A DNA stretch of 20,608 nucleotides from Tubiluchus corallicola (GCA_030141605.1 JAQGDQ010000676.1:94001-114608); one strand, 5' to 3'; shown: positions 1-9,457, numbered from the stretch's first letter. Notes: generated from the sequence alone by a model not told the origin. A program made the numbers and translations.

Positions 1-45
1 AATTTCATTTAGTGTCTGGCTCAATTCTTCAACTGTAAAACTGGA

Positions 46-191
46 TCAACCGCCAATTAGATATCCACTGAAAGAGCCTTCGTTTCCACCACTAATGCTG
101 CCATACTGATACTGAACATGAACCTGATCTCCTCTGTTTAAATTTAGAACAACAGAATTCCCAGTGTGGTGCCAACGAGAAGGGTCCCCAC
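46..191 (-). CDS. Copy A exon 8: C1q domain C-terminus and stop
   Basis: Encodes GDPSRWHHTGNSVVLNLNRG, then DQVHVQYQYGSISGGNEGSF and SGYLIGG, ending in TGA (plus strand 46-48). NSVVLxLNRGDQV and GSFSGYL are the last strands of the C1q fold. The acceptor is TAATTTTAG at 192. Confidence 0.93.
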
Positions 192-3100
192 CTAAAATTA
201 AAATAAAATCTAGACAATTTCTTAATTTGTGAATTTGCAGATTAATTGATTCTTTTTTAGTGTTTATCTCAATAAATGATAATTTGATGCTAGAACATAA
301 AAAATCTAATATATTTATAGTTTGTTTTTACAAATACGTACTTTCTTTACAAAACCGATAAATAAAGTCATTGAACGGAAGTTAACTGATATTGGTTACA
401 CTCGGTAGAAAATCTGCATATATTCAGCAAACCGCTCGAACTAAATTTGCTCCTATGTGGCAGCTTCCTATAAAGCAACTTCTTGTATAGGTAACAACAA
501 TAAACATTTACCTGCTTTTACGTAGTCCAAATAATTGTTGTTTATTGGTCAGACTTGCTTTTGTATCATGTAAGTTGCTGCATCGAGCAGCAATGGAATC
601 AGGATAAATTTGTGTGAATCATACTAGTTTTCTAAAATTTTCTAGTTGAACATTCCCTAACAAATAAACAAACAAACCTACACCCAAACAAATAAATAGA
701 CAAGCAATTAAACAAGCATACCTGTACATATCAAGTACATGCGAGCATTTCCGTTTACAATGAGATAGGCTGCGTAGTTATATGATCTGTACTTAACAGA
801 CAAATGTACTTCGAAGTGGTACGTGCCAGACATAGTTGCCGTAAAGTATCCTAGTAAATAAACAATAAATTGTGAATTGTGAAATTCATAAAGTTAAATA
901 CTGAGCGAAGTAGATCGATTTTCTTGTTTTATTTACATTGTTTTGATGCGACATTTAGCACTCAAGTAGGGCTAGCAGCAGGATCTAGCAAAGCTTCTAG
1001 GTGCTCCTTCTCATTGCCAGACCTTCAATTCATCCGCAATTCTTATGTCAGTCTTAAGTTTATACGCAGATGTAAAAGCTAACAGTTATAAAAGCAAATA
1101 TTGCAGTGGCCACTAGAGAAAAAATTGTACCTGTAGATGTGCTATAGGCGTTTCCAATATTAGTGAAGAATCTCTGAAATCGAATCACGCTTCCCCTGCC
1201 TCCAGTCACATGTGGGTCAAAACTTGAAAAGGCCAATGCTAAAAAAATATTATTACAATAACTGTTATTGAACAACTAAGAATAGAAATTGAAAATACGT
1301 CTATTTCAGTCTGTTAGGTTTATATCAACCCTTACCTTTTTACCAGAAAAATAGAATTATTACAAATAACATTGCAATAACATAAAGTGTCTGTTTGTGT
1401 TTCTCCTGATTCAAATGAGGATCTAATTAACAGTGAAACTCAGGGTGTCTATTTGTGTTTTTCTTTATGCAGATGAAGACAAAATTAACAGTGAAACTGC
1501 TTTGGGATAGAAAATCTATAGATAAGATATCTAAAAGAATATATGGAATTATAAATTGCATTTTACATTCAGGAATAAGAAGAAACTGAAAGAGTCTATT
1601 TACCGCTAACAGAAATTTCTATTTTATTTGAGGAGTGAGCACCGAGAACATTTTTTGCTTGACATTCATATTGTCCGGCATCTTCATGTTTTACTTTTCG
1701 TCTCTTAAGTATAGATCCAGTATCAGGCAATACACTTCCGTCTGATTTCCAAGCGTAGGTTGCTTCCGGGTTGGCATCAGACTTGCATTCGAGTTCCAAA
1801 GTTGATCCCATTACCATGTTAGAACTTCCATTAATAATACTCAATGATGTATTGTGTGGCCGATCTAGACAAAATGTTGACAGCAATTAATTTAATAAAG
1901 TGTTTAATGATGTAGCTGTAACACCTGCCCTGTGGTCGAGATGTATGAAAGCCAAAAGTATGAAGACAAAGAAACATCAAAAGCAAAATTTCTTTTTCGC
2001 TTAAAAAGCAAATTTTGGAAACTTCTTTTTATTGCTGTTGTTATTGTTATGGAAATGCGATTTTAAACATAATATTTTACAAAACTCAGTAAGAATAAAA
2101 CATCACAACTAATTTTCTTTGCATATAAAATTATATTAAAATCAATGTTATTCTATCAAACTTTATGTTTTTTTGACTTGTAATCTTTGTTTTGAAAAGT
2201 AGGAAAATAAATTATAATCATTCTTACTTTATCAAGTTTTATGCTTTTTTGACTTGCAATTTCTTTTCGAATTTGCAGGTAATGGTTTTTTCTGGACGGC
2301 TCTGAATTATATTTTTTATTGTTTCTGTTATGAACCAGATAAAAATATAGAAATTCTTTACAATAATTCGCGTTTTTACGATTATTTTGGTAAGGATAGC
2401 TCACATACAAATTTTTAAGGATTTGTTATCCCTTTTACTCAAGGTCTAGATTTCACACAATTACTAGATTCAGGTCTTGTTTGTCTCACACAACATTTTT
2501 GTAGAAAAACAAAAATAGTGAATAATAATTGAATTTCTCTTACAAAGAACATTAAGTTTAACGAAAGGAGAGTTCAACGCTGCATTGCGAATGAAGCTTG
2601 GACAGGACAGCGTTTTTTTGTTATCACCATTTCTCCCAGGATGGAATGCATGTTCGAGGGTGCTCACTGATGTAGTCAACATTGTCGAACTGTTTGTACA
2701 ATCAGTTTGTTTGGAAGAAGTTGTTATATCAACCATATCTGAAAAGTTCATAAAGTATCAAGAAAAACCCCATAGTAAAAACGTTTATTAACATAAAACA
2801 AATTCGTCTAGATGGTGACTATTTTCAAGTATTTAATAGTTCAATGCACTTGATCATGTTTAAGTTTTCTTTGTACTGATCAGATACCTAAACTGAACTT
2901 TATGATGGGATATATATTACATTAGGTTATGACGGGTTGATGCATATTTATTGCAGGTCATTGAAACGTTTTTGTCGAGACTACTTGATAGTTACGTGTG
3001 TTTTATCCACAAGCAAGCTCACTTTTGAACAAACTTGCCATGGTCATATTTGTAAAAAAGACAAAATGGTCTTGAAATTTGAAAAAATCTTATTTTTTCC

Positions 3101-6100
3101 AGAACCTTTTGTCCTTCAAGTACTTCGTCTGCTGTAAGGTGGAGATAGAATAATAAAAATCACAAAAAATACTGCTAAAACCACAGGTAAACAAGTGGGT
3201 AGGTATACAAAGACATTAAAATAAAAAATTCATTAGGAAGCTGTATTAAAAACTGATTAAGAAAAAACATTGCAATTGTCATTGTATATTTACACTTTAC
3301 ACGTAGTTTTGACTGTACTTTTTATGATTTTCATTATTGTATCTCTACCTTACAGCGGTCAGAGTTCGTGAAGCACGAATGTTCCTGTGAAAAATAAAAC
3401 TTTTTGAGATTTAAAGGGACTTTGTCTTATTTACAATTTTGAAGGATTATCGTAAATTAACGTAAATAATAAATTTAGTAAAGTACGTTTATTAAAACAA
3501 CAAGTTTTTAAAACTGAATTACTGCATGTATATATATATATATTATTATTATTATGAGTTTATTTCGTATAAAAATATACAGCTTACAAAGATAAAGATG
3601 TTAGTAAAACACGTAATACGATGTTAGTAAAGTAACATATCTACAGACATTCAACTTTATAATAACCACTCATTGTAGTTCCCTTGTAATTATATTACAT
3701 TATACAGTGTTGTAAGGAGCTATAATAGATATCTTAAAACATAATCTTTAAATGAGTTCTTAACCTTTAATTTTACATTTTCGTTTAGATCTACAGCACA
3801 ACCATATTTAAATCTTAAATTTACTTGACTGTTATTTACATAGTAGCACAGCTTTGAATTCTCAATGCACAAGACTTTGAAATTTTTCTCACAAAGTTTA
3901 ATTTTCGACTATCTATTAAATAATTCGCAGTCATTGTGCCACAAAAATACATTAACTATTTCACGCTTTCATTTTGTCTGAAACCAAATATTTTTCTATA
4001 AGCAGTGTTCCATTTTACCCTAACGGCATTAACTTCATTTTTGATATACCCCAATTTCGCATCCGTATAATAAAATGGGTAGACAATATGTAGTGATCAG
4101 AGTTTTAGCTACGATTATCATCAGTTATTTAAAAAATACCATAATGTATCATGCTTGAACAGAAATTATGCAACTAGTTTTATCAACCATTAAGTAGAAA
4201 CTAAATAAACTTCTAAAAATGTTTCATTTGATAAATTGATTTCTTGTGATCTTTGCCACTCATCAATCTTATTAAATGTTGTATATTTAAGGTGAGTGAT
4301 GTATAATATATATATCAGTCGTACATTTTTCAAAATATTTTTTTTTACATTTTTAGCCGATCATAAGGCTGCTTGCAAACCTACAGAATGGAGAAAAGAA
4401 CATGCCACCAATTTCATCAGAGATAAAGGTTTTGAAGAAACAATCTCCCCGGCAAAACTACAAGATACTTGCCTCGCATATGTTAAAAGCTCTGAAAGAA
4501 TGGAACAAACAGGGATGAGGAAATGAGAAAAAAGAAGAGAGAGAGAGAGAGAGAAGCAGAAAAGGAAGGGCTTTGAGAAATGACTGATTATTAAAGACTA
4601 ATTATTGCTTAATACCAGTATATGATTAACAGAAAAGAATAGATGCTTCAATCTTGCATGAGAGAGGAATTGGGTTTTTACTAGATGCTGAAAAACTTTC
4701 GCTGATACCATTACTGTCCTGGCAAGTGACAATAACAACAGTGTGTTACACTGGATAATATAAAATACGTTATAAACAGAATTTATATACATACCAATGT
4801 ACCACTTGATGTTAGGAGTTGGGTGAACATCTGACACCACGCATTTGAAAGTTTCGTCTGAGTTACTTGCCAAAATTGTAACTTCCAGTGTTTGTACTTC
4901 ATCGTCATTTAAGAACATGGTCATTCGCTTTGTTGGTCGAACTGTAACAGGTAAACACAAACCACTACATCATTTTTCAGACAATCTTAACCATTATCAA
5001 TCATTTTCAGCACAATCTCAATCTTGCAAATGCACAAATGAGCAATACTAGTCTGAAAATGTTTCGCATCTTCATTGGGACACGAACCCAGGCCATCTGT
5101 TGGCTGTGCGAGCTATGATAGCCATTGCACTACACAGACACGCTGCTTTTCAGACTTCGAAATTTACTATAAAAGCTACTAGAGGTCTATCAACATGAAA
5201 TAACAGTTCACACTGCAACAAGACATAGTAAACGTCACTATCTTGTGAATGCATGAAAAGAATTGTAAATTGGTCTTAAAAACTTTGTACTTCCACTGGT
5301 ACTCGAACTCAGGACGTTCTGCTTTCCAGTTGTCAAGCTATTTCTTAATTTCCTGTTGCATTATGATTGCAAAATTAAGTTTCTGTTTGTCGAAATTCAT
5401 AAAGGTTCACACAATGATCATAGCAACAGTCTTTTAGATACATTTACACAGTATAATACTATTTATCAATAGTTTTATAAATGAACTCTAATCCATTTAT
5501 ATACAAACAGTGTAAAATCTGCAAAATATGTGTGGCTGCCATAATTGACCTTGTGGTTTTTCGCCACCCTTTCTCCATACAATTAAGCTTTCTTTTTAAC
5601 ACCAAGCAAACTACTAACAAAAATTTATCATTTTGTAAATTGTCAAAATTATTACTATGCCTGTCATTTACTGTAGAACTTAAAGGAGATAAATAAAAAA
5701 ATCTTAAAAAGAAAGAGAGCTCTTATCATACCATATCTTATCGAGTTTGCATATGTTTAATGACATACCTATTACAGTCATGTTTGCATATGTTTAATGA
5801 CATACCTATTACAGTCATGTTTGCATATGTTTAATGACATACCTATGACAGTCAAGTTGGCGTTCTGGGATCCCTGTTCAATGTTTGGTTTTCTAAAATA
5901 CTTGCACTTGTATGTGCCTTCATCTTCGACAAAACTGGCTTTATTAATACCAATGCTGTACACACCAGTTTGATGGGCATTGTTGTCTAAATAAGATATT
6001 CGTCCTGTGACATTCAGAATGCTTCCATCTTTGTACCATTTCACGTGATAATTGAGGAACATGTGATGCCTGTTGATTCGGCATTCGAGAGTCACAGCGC

Positions 6101-7087
6101 TACCTTGGATCACTTCAGTGCTTTGTGGTTCCTTGTCAAAGTAGTTACCTCTTACACCTGTTTAAGAATAATAATGGTGCACGGACACAACATTGCAAAA
6201 CTGAACCTATTGACTGTAACAGTAATTATCTTTTTATTATTTGATAACTCTGAAGAAAATAAGATTTCAGTTTAATTTGAAATTATTGAAATTTCTCTAA
6301 TTCATTAGCTGGTATTAATGAGCAACTGTAGAAAGAAAAGAAACCGCAAGGAGGACAGCTGCTGACTTACATCAGTTTCATTCAAAAACATCTTATCAAC
6401 ACACCATTATAATTATATTAAAAATATAGAAACATGGGAGGTTGTGGGTGACAGAGCATCACAAACTAGAGTAATTACAAGGGTCGTATCAGAGGATGTG
6501 TGACTCTAGAGACGAAGAGGAACGAGCAACGAGGAAGTCAGGAAATAGATCCATTTAGTGATGATAAAATTCATATAGTAACAGTCAGGGAACACCCTGC
6601 ACAATGTTTCATAAAGTGTCTTTCAGTGTAAATTATTCATTCTTTTTATTTTTTATTTTTTTATTTTTTAAACAGTGAAGTGTTCATTCGAACAAAAATC
6701 TTCCAAAATGTAGTATAGAGGTTCAGTAAAGCACAACAAAATTAATTGAGAGAAAACCAATGAGTCATACTAATTGAATATCCTCCTTTTAATTGAAAAA
6801 TTAGTTAGGACAAATAACTATAAGGAAAGCTGAAAAGAATAATGAAACACGTTAAAGACTATTGCAATTATCATGAATACCTGACATGAATAATAATTGA
6901 TAATATGACTTGCTTAATTTGTACTGTAAGTGGTACATACAATCTTAGGTACGTAAACTCTATTTTGCATAACTTATAAAGATTTCAATTTGAATTCCAT
7001 ATGGATATTACTGATGAAATGCATCTCAGAAAACTCACCCTTTACAACTAGAAAAACGAGCAAACCAAAACACCACATCCTAAGCAT
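46..7087 (-). CDS. Copy A: secreted three-Ig plus C1q protein (QREP-like), 8 coding exons
   Basis: Predicted gene joined from eight minus-strand exons: 7039-7087, 5843-6157, 4795-4941, 2544-2738, 1604-1864, 1131-1238, 722-850, 46-191. The exons total 1350 bp, an open frame of 449 codons plus TGA. Every junction is GT..AG and phase 1. Domains: signal peptide (residues 1-17), V-like Ig1 (about 17-121), Ig2 built from two exons (122-235), I-set-like Ig3 (236-322), C1q (323-449). Each Ig shows the Cys..Trp..Cys core; Ig1 ends DEGTYKC and Ig3 ends DAGQYEC. The C1q head has FTNIGNAY, the GTYHFEVHL strand, NSVVLNLNRGDQV and the GSFSGYL end. The family is known for secreted recognition proteins; the ligand cannot be told from sequence. 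No frameshift or stop was seen. The 3' UTR leaves the window, so no polyadenylation signal is visible. The main uncertainty is whether all eight exons are used in one mRNA. Confidence 0.85.
657..716. repeat. AAAC/AAAT-type tetranucleotide tract next to the exon 7 donor (copy A)
   Basis: AACAAATAAACAAACAAACC and following. On the transcribed strand this is a GTTT-rich tract starting right after the splice donor. Copies B (11761-11832) and C (19570-19672) have the same kind of tract in the same place, with different lengths. Confidence 0.85.
722..850 (-). CDS. Copy A exon 7: C1q domain, part 2
   Basis: A 129 bp phase 1-1 exon of constant length in all copies. Encodes GYFTATMSGTYHFEVHL, the central C1q strand, then KYRSYNYAAYLIVNGNARMY and LICT. 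The intron just downstream of its donor is rich in GTTT-type repeats (657-716). Confidence 0.92.
1131..1238 (-). CDS. Copy A exon 6: C1q domain, part 1
   Basis: A 108 bp phase 1-1 exon, the same size in all three copies. Encodes ALAFSSFDPHVTGGRGSVIR, then FQRFFTNIGNAYSTST. The LAFS start and the TNIGNAY motif are hallmarks of the C1q globular head N-terminus. By eye it differs from copy B in about 18 of 108 positions, clustered in three short patches. Confidence 0.92.
1604..1864 (-). CDS. Copy A exon 5: Ig3 domain (I-set-like)
   Basis: A 261 bp phase 1-1 exon. It shows TLELECKSDANPEATYAWK with the first cysteine and the tryptophan, then HEDAGQYECQAKNVLG with the second cysteine, and ends EISVS directly before the C1q domain. 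Closely matches the copy B exon and the two decayed Ig3 copies at 9458-9641 and 16670-16852. Confidence 0.92.
1865..2543. other. Copy A intron between Ig2b and Ig3
   Basis: AT-rich intron. The only structure seen is a local duplication about 72 bp apart (CTTTATGTTTTTTTGACTTG at 2160 and GTTTTATGCTTTTTTGACTTG at 2237). No other exon is supported. Confidence 0.6.
2544..2738 (-). CDS. Copy A exon 4: second half of Ig2
   Basis: A 195 bp phase 1-1 exon; acceptor AACTTTTCAG, donor GTAAGA. It carries STLEHAFHPGRNGDNKKTLS, then the closing cysteine in TLSCPS and the strand NSPFVKLNVL. The pattern (a hydrophobic strand, then N-G-D-N-K-K-x-L-x-C, then LNVLY into the next domain) is typical of CD80-like or C2-set Ig domains of nectin and hemicentin type. 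The split codon with exon 5 gives Tyr, completing the usual LNVLY.P junction. Two exon halves thus make one Ig domain. Confidence 0.72.
4357..4526 (+). CDS. Possible plus-strand exon nested in copy A intron 3, function unknown
   Basis: After TTTTTACATTTTTAG (a good acceptor) the plus strand is open: DHKAACKPTEWRKEHATNF, then IRDKGFEETISPAKLQDT and CLAYVKSSERMEQTGMRK to TGA at 4524-4526. ATTAAA at 4590-4595 could be a polyadenylation signal. The peptide has normal-looking, charged, non-repetitive composition, unlike the AT-rich noise around it. I do not recognise the family; it could be the terminal exon of a nested antisense gene, a transposon fragment or chance. No upstream exon was found. 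Confidence 0.25.
4534..4554. repeat. Short GA microsatellite
   Basis: AGAGAGAGAGAGAGAGAG just after the plus-strand candidate exon at 4357-4526, in intron 3 of copy A. Confidence 0.85.
4795..4941 (-). CDS. Copy A exon 3: first half of Ig2
   Basis: A 147 bp phase 1-1 exon with acceptor CCTGTTACAG and donor GTATGTATA. It reads RPTKRMTMFLNDDEVQTL, then ETFKCVVSDVHPTPNIKWYI. This is the A-to-C strand half of an Ig domain, with the first cysteine and the core tryptophan. It has no second cysteine, so it needs the next exon to complete the fold. No counterpart was found in copy B. Confidence 0.75.
5066..5150 (-). repeat. tRNA-derived SINE fragment
   Basis: The minus strand shows an A-box-like GTAGTGCAATGGCTATCATAG (revcomp of 5112-5135) followed about 35 bp later by a B box GGGTTCGTGTCCC (revcomp of 5077-5089). 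The spacing is that of a tRNA gene, but the stems are not kept, so this is a SINE head and not a tRNA. In intron 2 of copy A. Confidence 0.6.
5285..5345 (-). repeat. tRNA-derived SINE fragment (second)
   Basis: Minus-strand B box GAGTTCGAGTACC (revcomp of 5298-5310), preceded by TAGCTTGACAACTGGAAAGC as a degenerate A box. Same intron as the one at 5066. Confidence 0.45.
5746..5856. repeat. 37-bp tandem repeat, three copies, across the Ig1 exon-intron junction
   Basis: Starts at 5746, 5783 and 5820, each with TTTGCATATG followed by TTTAATGACATACCTAT. The third copy runs into the Ig1 exon of copy A. Each unit carries ATAG|GTATGT on the minus strand, so the splice donor is present three times. 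Copies 1 and 2 keep CTATTACAGT as in copy B, while the in-use copy 3 has CTATGACAGT. Confidence 0.95.
5843..6157 (-). CDS. Copy A exon 2: Ig1 domain (V-like)
   Basis: A 315 bp phase 1-1 exon, the same length as its copy B counterpart. It begins GVRGNYFDKEP and contains the first Ig cysteine (TLECRINR), the core tryptophan (VKWYKDG), a GRISYLDNN strand and the second cysteine (DEGTYKCKYF), then ends ANLTVI. Two N-glycosylation sequons (NVT, NLT) are visible. The donor lies in the third copy of a 37-bp tandem repeat, so two further look-alike donors follow in the intron. Confidence 0.9.
6158..7038. other. Copy A intron between signal exon and Ig1
   Basis: No exon seen. A less AT-rich patch at about 6425-6550 (AGGTTGTGGGTGACAGAGCA, ACGAAGAGGAACGAGC) stands out and may be an old repeat. 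A T-rich (TTTTTAT) run lies at 6640-6672. Confidence 0.5.
7039..7087 (-). CDS. Copy A exon 1 (coding): signal peptide
   Basis: Encodes MLRMWCFGLLVFLVVK plus the first base of a Gly codon: a short hydrophobic secretion signal. The donor on the minus strand is GTGAGT. The ATG is supported by near-identity of layout and length (49 bp) with the copy B signal exon. The exon probably extends to 7116, because TTACTTACAG at 7117 looks like an acceptor in the 5' UTR and a matching acceptor is found in copy B. A non-coding first exon further upstream is therefore likely. Confidence 0.8.
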
Positions 7088-7214
7088 CGTCATACTGATG
7101 AATCCTCGTAATAAATCTGTAAGTAAAATAACAGCAATAAGTAAGTATGTAATAAAATCTAAATTTTCAAAGCAAGGAAAAAATAATGATGACAGACTCC
7201 CACAATTGACTGAA

Positions 7215-7290
7215 AACCGAACTTTGCTTGGATTTCAACCAGGCATCTTCTGCTTACAAGTCAGCCCCCATAACCACTGGACCACCCAGT
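7215..7290 (-). repeat. tRNA-like SINE head, minus orientation
   Basis: The minus strand reads GTGGTCCAGTGGTTATGGGG (A box) and later CCTGGTTGAAATCC (B box, revcomp of 7230-7240). Anticodon-arm-like CTGACTTGTAAGCAG sits between. Absent from copy B, where a GA tract occupies the equivalent region, so it was inserted after the copies split. Confidence 0.55.
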
Positions 7291-7309
7291 CATCGTAAGA
7301 GTTCAAAGT

Positions 7310-7385
7310 TCATCTGTTATAGCTGACCAGCCAAAATTTGGTCCAGGGATTTGTCCCTGGTTCAAATCCAGGCTGCTTTCCTAAT
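7310..7385 (+). repeat. Second tRNA-like fragment, plus orientation
   Basis: The plus strand has TATAGCTGACCAG (weak A box) and TGGTTCAAATCC (B box, 7358-7369), with CCAGGGATTTGTCCCTGG forming a hairpin before the B box. It faces the fragment at 7215-7290, so the two tRNA-like heads are inverted. Confidence 0.5.
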
Positions 7386-7599
7386 TCAAATTGCCTATTT
7401 TTCAAAATTCGATTAACTGTGAATTTGCACCATTATAATTGTGTTGCTAACAGCTATTTTATGAAACTATTTTATAACCATTAAAAGTTCGTAAACCTGA
7501 CTGATAACTTCTACATTACACCACAACATTTTACATTACTGAATTTAGCAAAAAAGTAGCAAAAGCATCACTTTATCCACTTAGTTTGTAGCAAAGGTA

Positions 7600-7870
7600 T
7601 TACCTTTAATTAAGCAGTGTAGAATTACTCTAATCGGCATCAACACCTCGTGTTTTTTATGTAAAATTGGAAAATACTAACCTTATATATTTATGCAAAA
7701 GAGGTTATATACACAAGCTTGGCCGCAAAAAGTTATTTTGAACTTCCTTATTTTGCTTTATTTCAAATTTTATGTTCTTGCACCATTGATTTTTTTGCTT
7801 TGATAAGTCATTTATGGCTACGGATTTATCTGTGCAAACGGGAAGTAAATAATATTTTTATAACTTCTGA
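7600..7870. repeat. Conserved upstream block P1 (upstream of gene A)
   Basis: One of three related stretches (also 8540-8860 and 15361-15600). Shared landmarks in order: TTAATTAAG, GACTCTAATC-like, ATGCAAAA, TTGAACTT, TTGATAAGTCA. It lies about 0.5-0.8 kb upstream of the copy A signal exon, as P3 does for copy B, so it may include the promoter or a non-coding first exon. That role is inference. Confidence 0.6.
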
Positions 7871-8344
7871 GTAACGAAGATACAAGACAGTTTGTTTAAT
7901 ATCAACACTTGTGATTTATAATATTAGAGAACTCGATATTTTTATTTATGATAACACTAATGTTCCCATGTAAAACAGTTTGTTTTTAAGGCTTTTAAAC
8001 ATTTCTGTTTGTTCAAAGTTAACAATTATTTTTATGAATTATTGTTGTAGTTTCAAATAAAATTAATTAGTGATTAATGACTGTATCACTCGATGAGATT
8101 TTACATTACTGACAATTCTGATTTTAGAAAGAGTAGAAAGGAATATTTCCTTATGGTATCAACGCTTTTCTTAAAAAATTAGCCGACAATTAAAGATATC
8201 AGTAATTGACTAGATTATAATATAATAGATTATATAAATAGATTATAAATTGCAAGCGTGTTTATAAACCTTTGCAGTTTATATTAACAATTATTACCCA
8301 ATGTGGTTAATGAGTTACAGAAACATAGGAGATGCTGAAAAATT

Positions 8345-8410
8345 GTGGAGCAGTCAGGTTTGAACCCAAATACTGCATACTCCCATGCTCTCCTAGCTAA
8401 GTTACCAGTC
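8345..8410 (-). repeat. tRNA-derived SINE fragment
   Basis: The minus strand reads TAGCTAGGAGAGCATGGGA (A box) and then GGTTCAAACC (B box, revcomp of 8357-8366). A second A-box-like TAGCTCAGCTGAC appears on the plus strand at 8447-8460 before the TAATCC repeats. Confidence 0.55.
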
Positions 8411-8467
8411 AATATCTCAAACCTGCTCTGTGATGTTGAACTTGTAGCTCAGCTGACAAAGTGAGTA

Positions 8468-8498
8468 CTAATCCTAATCCTAATCCTAATCCTAATCA
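8468..8498. repeat. TAATCC hexamer repeat, about five units
   Basis: CTAATC units in a row; the opposite strand is (GGATTA)n, one base away from the TTAGGG telomere repeat. A short interstitial array between P1 and P2, beside tRNA-like sequence. Confidence 0.9.
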
Positions 8499-8539
8499 CA
8501 ATAGTTTATAAACAGTTTCGCAATCACAGTCATAATCTA

Positions 8540-8860
8540 ATTAATTAAGTATATTGCCCTGACTAAGAAGTAAAGAATAACTCTAATCTGCCTCGAAACC
8601 TAATGTGGCCTTTTTAAGCAAAACTGGGAAACATTCATTAGAGGTTACATAAACAAAACTAGACAGCGAAAACATGTTTTGAACTTCCTTAGTGTAATTT
8701 TATATACTTGCATAACTTTGGGTATTTTTCGTTGATAAGTCAATTATGGCCATAATTTTATGCCTACAACATTGAAGTAAATAATCTCGTTTACGACTTC
8801 AAAACAACAGATTTAGGTCACTGTCTGCATTGATATCAGAGTTGCATTGATATCGTATAG
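8540..8860. repeat. Conserved upstream block P2 (no gene of its own)
   Basis: Related to P1 and P3: TTAATTAAG, ACTCTAATCTGC, GGTTACATAAACAA, TTTTGAACTTCCTTA, TTGATAAGTCA, GAAGTAAATAAT. In the tandem unit it takes the place of P3, but no signal exon follows it before P1, so a gene copy may have been deleted from about 7900-8540. Confidence 0.6.
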
Positions 8861-9457
8861 TGTAGTGTCACAGAAATCTATGCAAAAAGTTCAACGACTT
8901 TACTCCTTAGACAATAATAGACATAAAAAATCTAAATACTTTTTCATGCAACTTGGTGCCAAAAATTTTAGTGATTTTCTTTTGTTTGACTGTAGAAGAT
9001 TATCATGGAGTTACTGGGAAAATATAATAGGCCCATTAATGTAAAATCACCGGGTTGGTACTTTCTTGCAATCTGTTTGCAAACTCTGAGAATTACGAAT
9101 ATTAAAAACCAACGTGATCTATCTTCTCTTGTACTTGGATAGAAGGCAATGCACAATTCCTTCCGTCAGTAATTAGATAGACAGTGGTCATAATTAAGGT
9201 CAATTCGTAAGTGTGGTCGAATGCTTTTAAATAGAAATTTATATATTTATTTTATCTAGTAGACAAAAGCCTGTTACATTTGCATAAATAGTATAATTAT
9301 TACATAAGACTGCACTATAGTGAACAAGCTTAAAACATAAAAGCCCAACTGCAAAACAATTTAATTGTAATGAGATAGAGGCAATATAAAACAGATTTAT
9401 ATGAAAATGTAAAAGTGAATAAGTGTATTCATATCAAAAAAAGTCTATGTGATCTAC

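Larger units (their letters stand above)
2739..4794. other. Long copy A intron splitting the Ig2 domain
   Basis: About 2 kb, strongly AT-rich. Apart from the plus-strand candidate exon at 4357-4526, a TATA/ATT run at 3531-3555 and the GA tract, nothing recognisable was seen on either strand. Confidence 0.6.

Noticed and set aside
879-1082. 67-codon plus-strand frame
   Set aside because: Lies in a C1q intron of copy A; not kept in copies B or C.
2156-2410. 84-codon Lys/Asn/Tyr-rich minus-strand frame
   Set aside because: Composition is that of AT-rich intron and it overlaps a local duplication; no splice signals fit.
2585-2791. Plus-strand frame over the Ig2b exon
   Set aside because: Shadow of the minus-strand exon; no splice sites or family resemblance.
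5746-5856. CRISPR-like array
   Set aside because: Three head-to-tail 37-bp copies with no spacers in a eukaryotic intron; a simple tandem duplication.
7215-7385. Functional tRNA genes
   Set aside because: A and B boxes are present, but the acceptor, D and anticodon stems do not fold into a full cloverleaf by eye.
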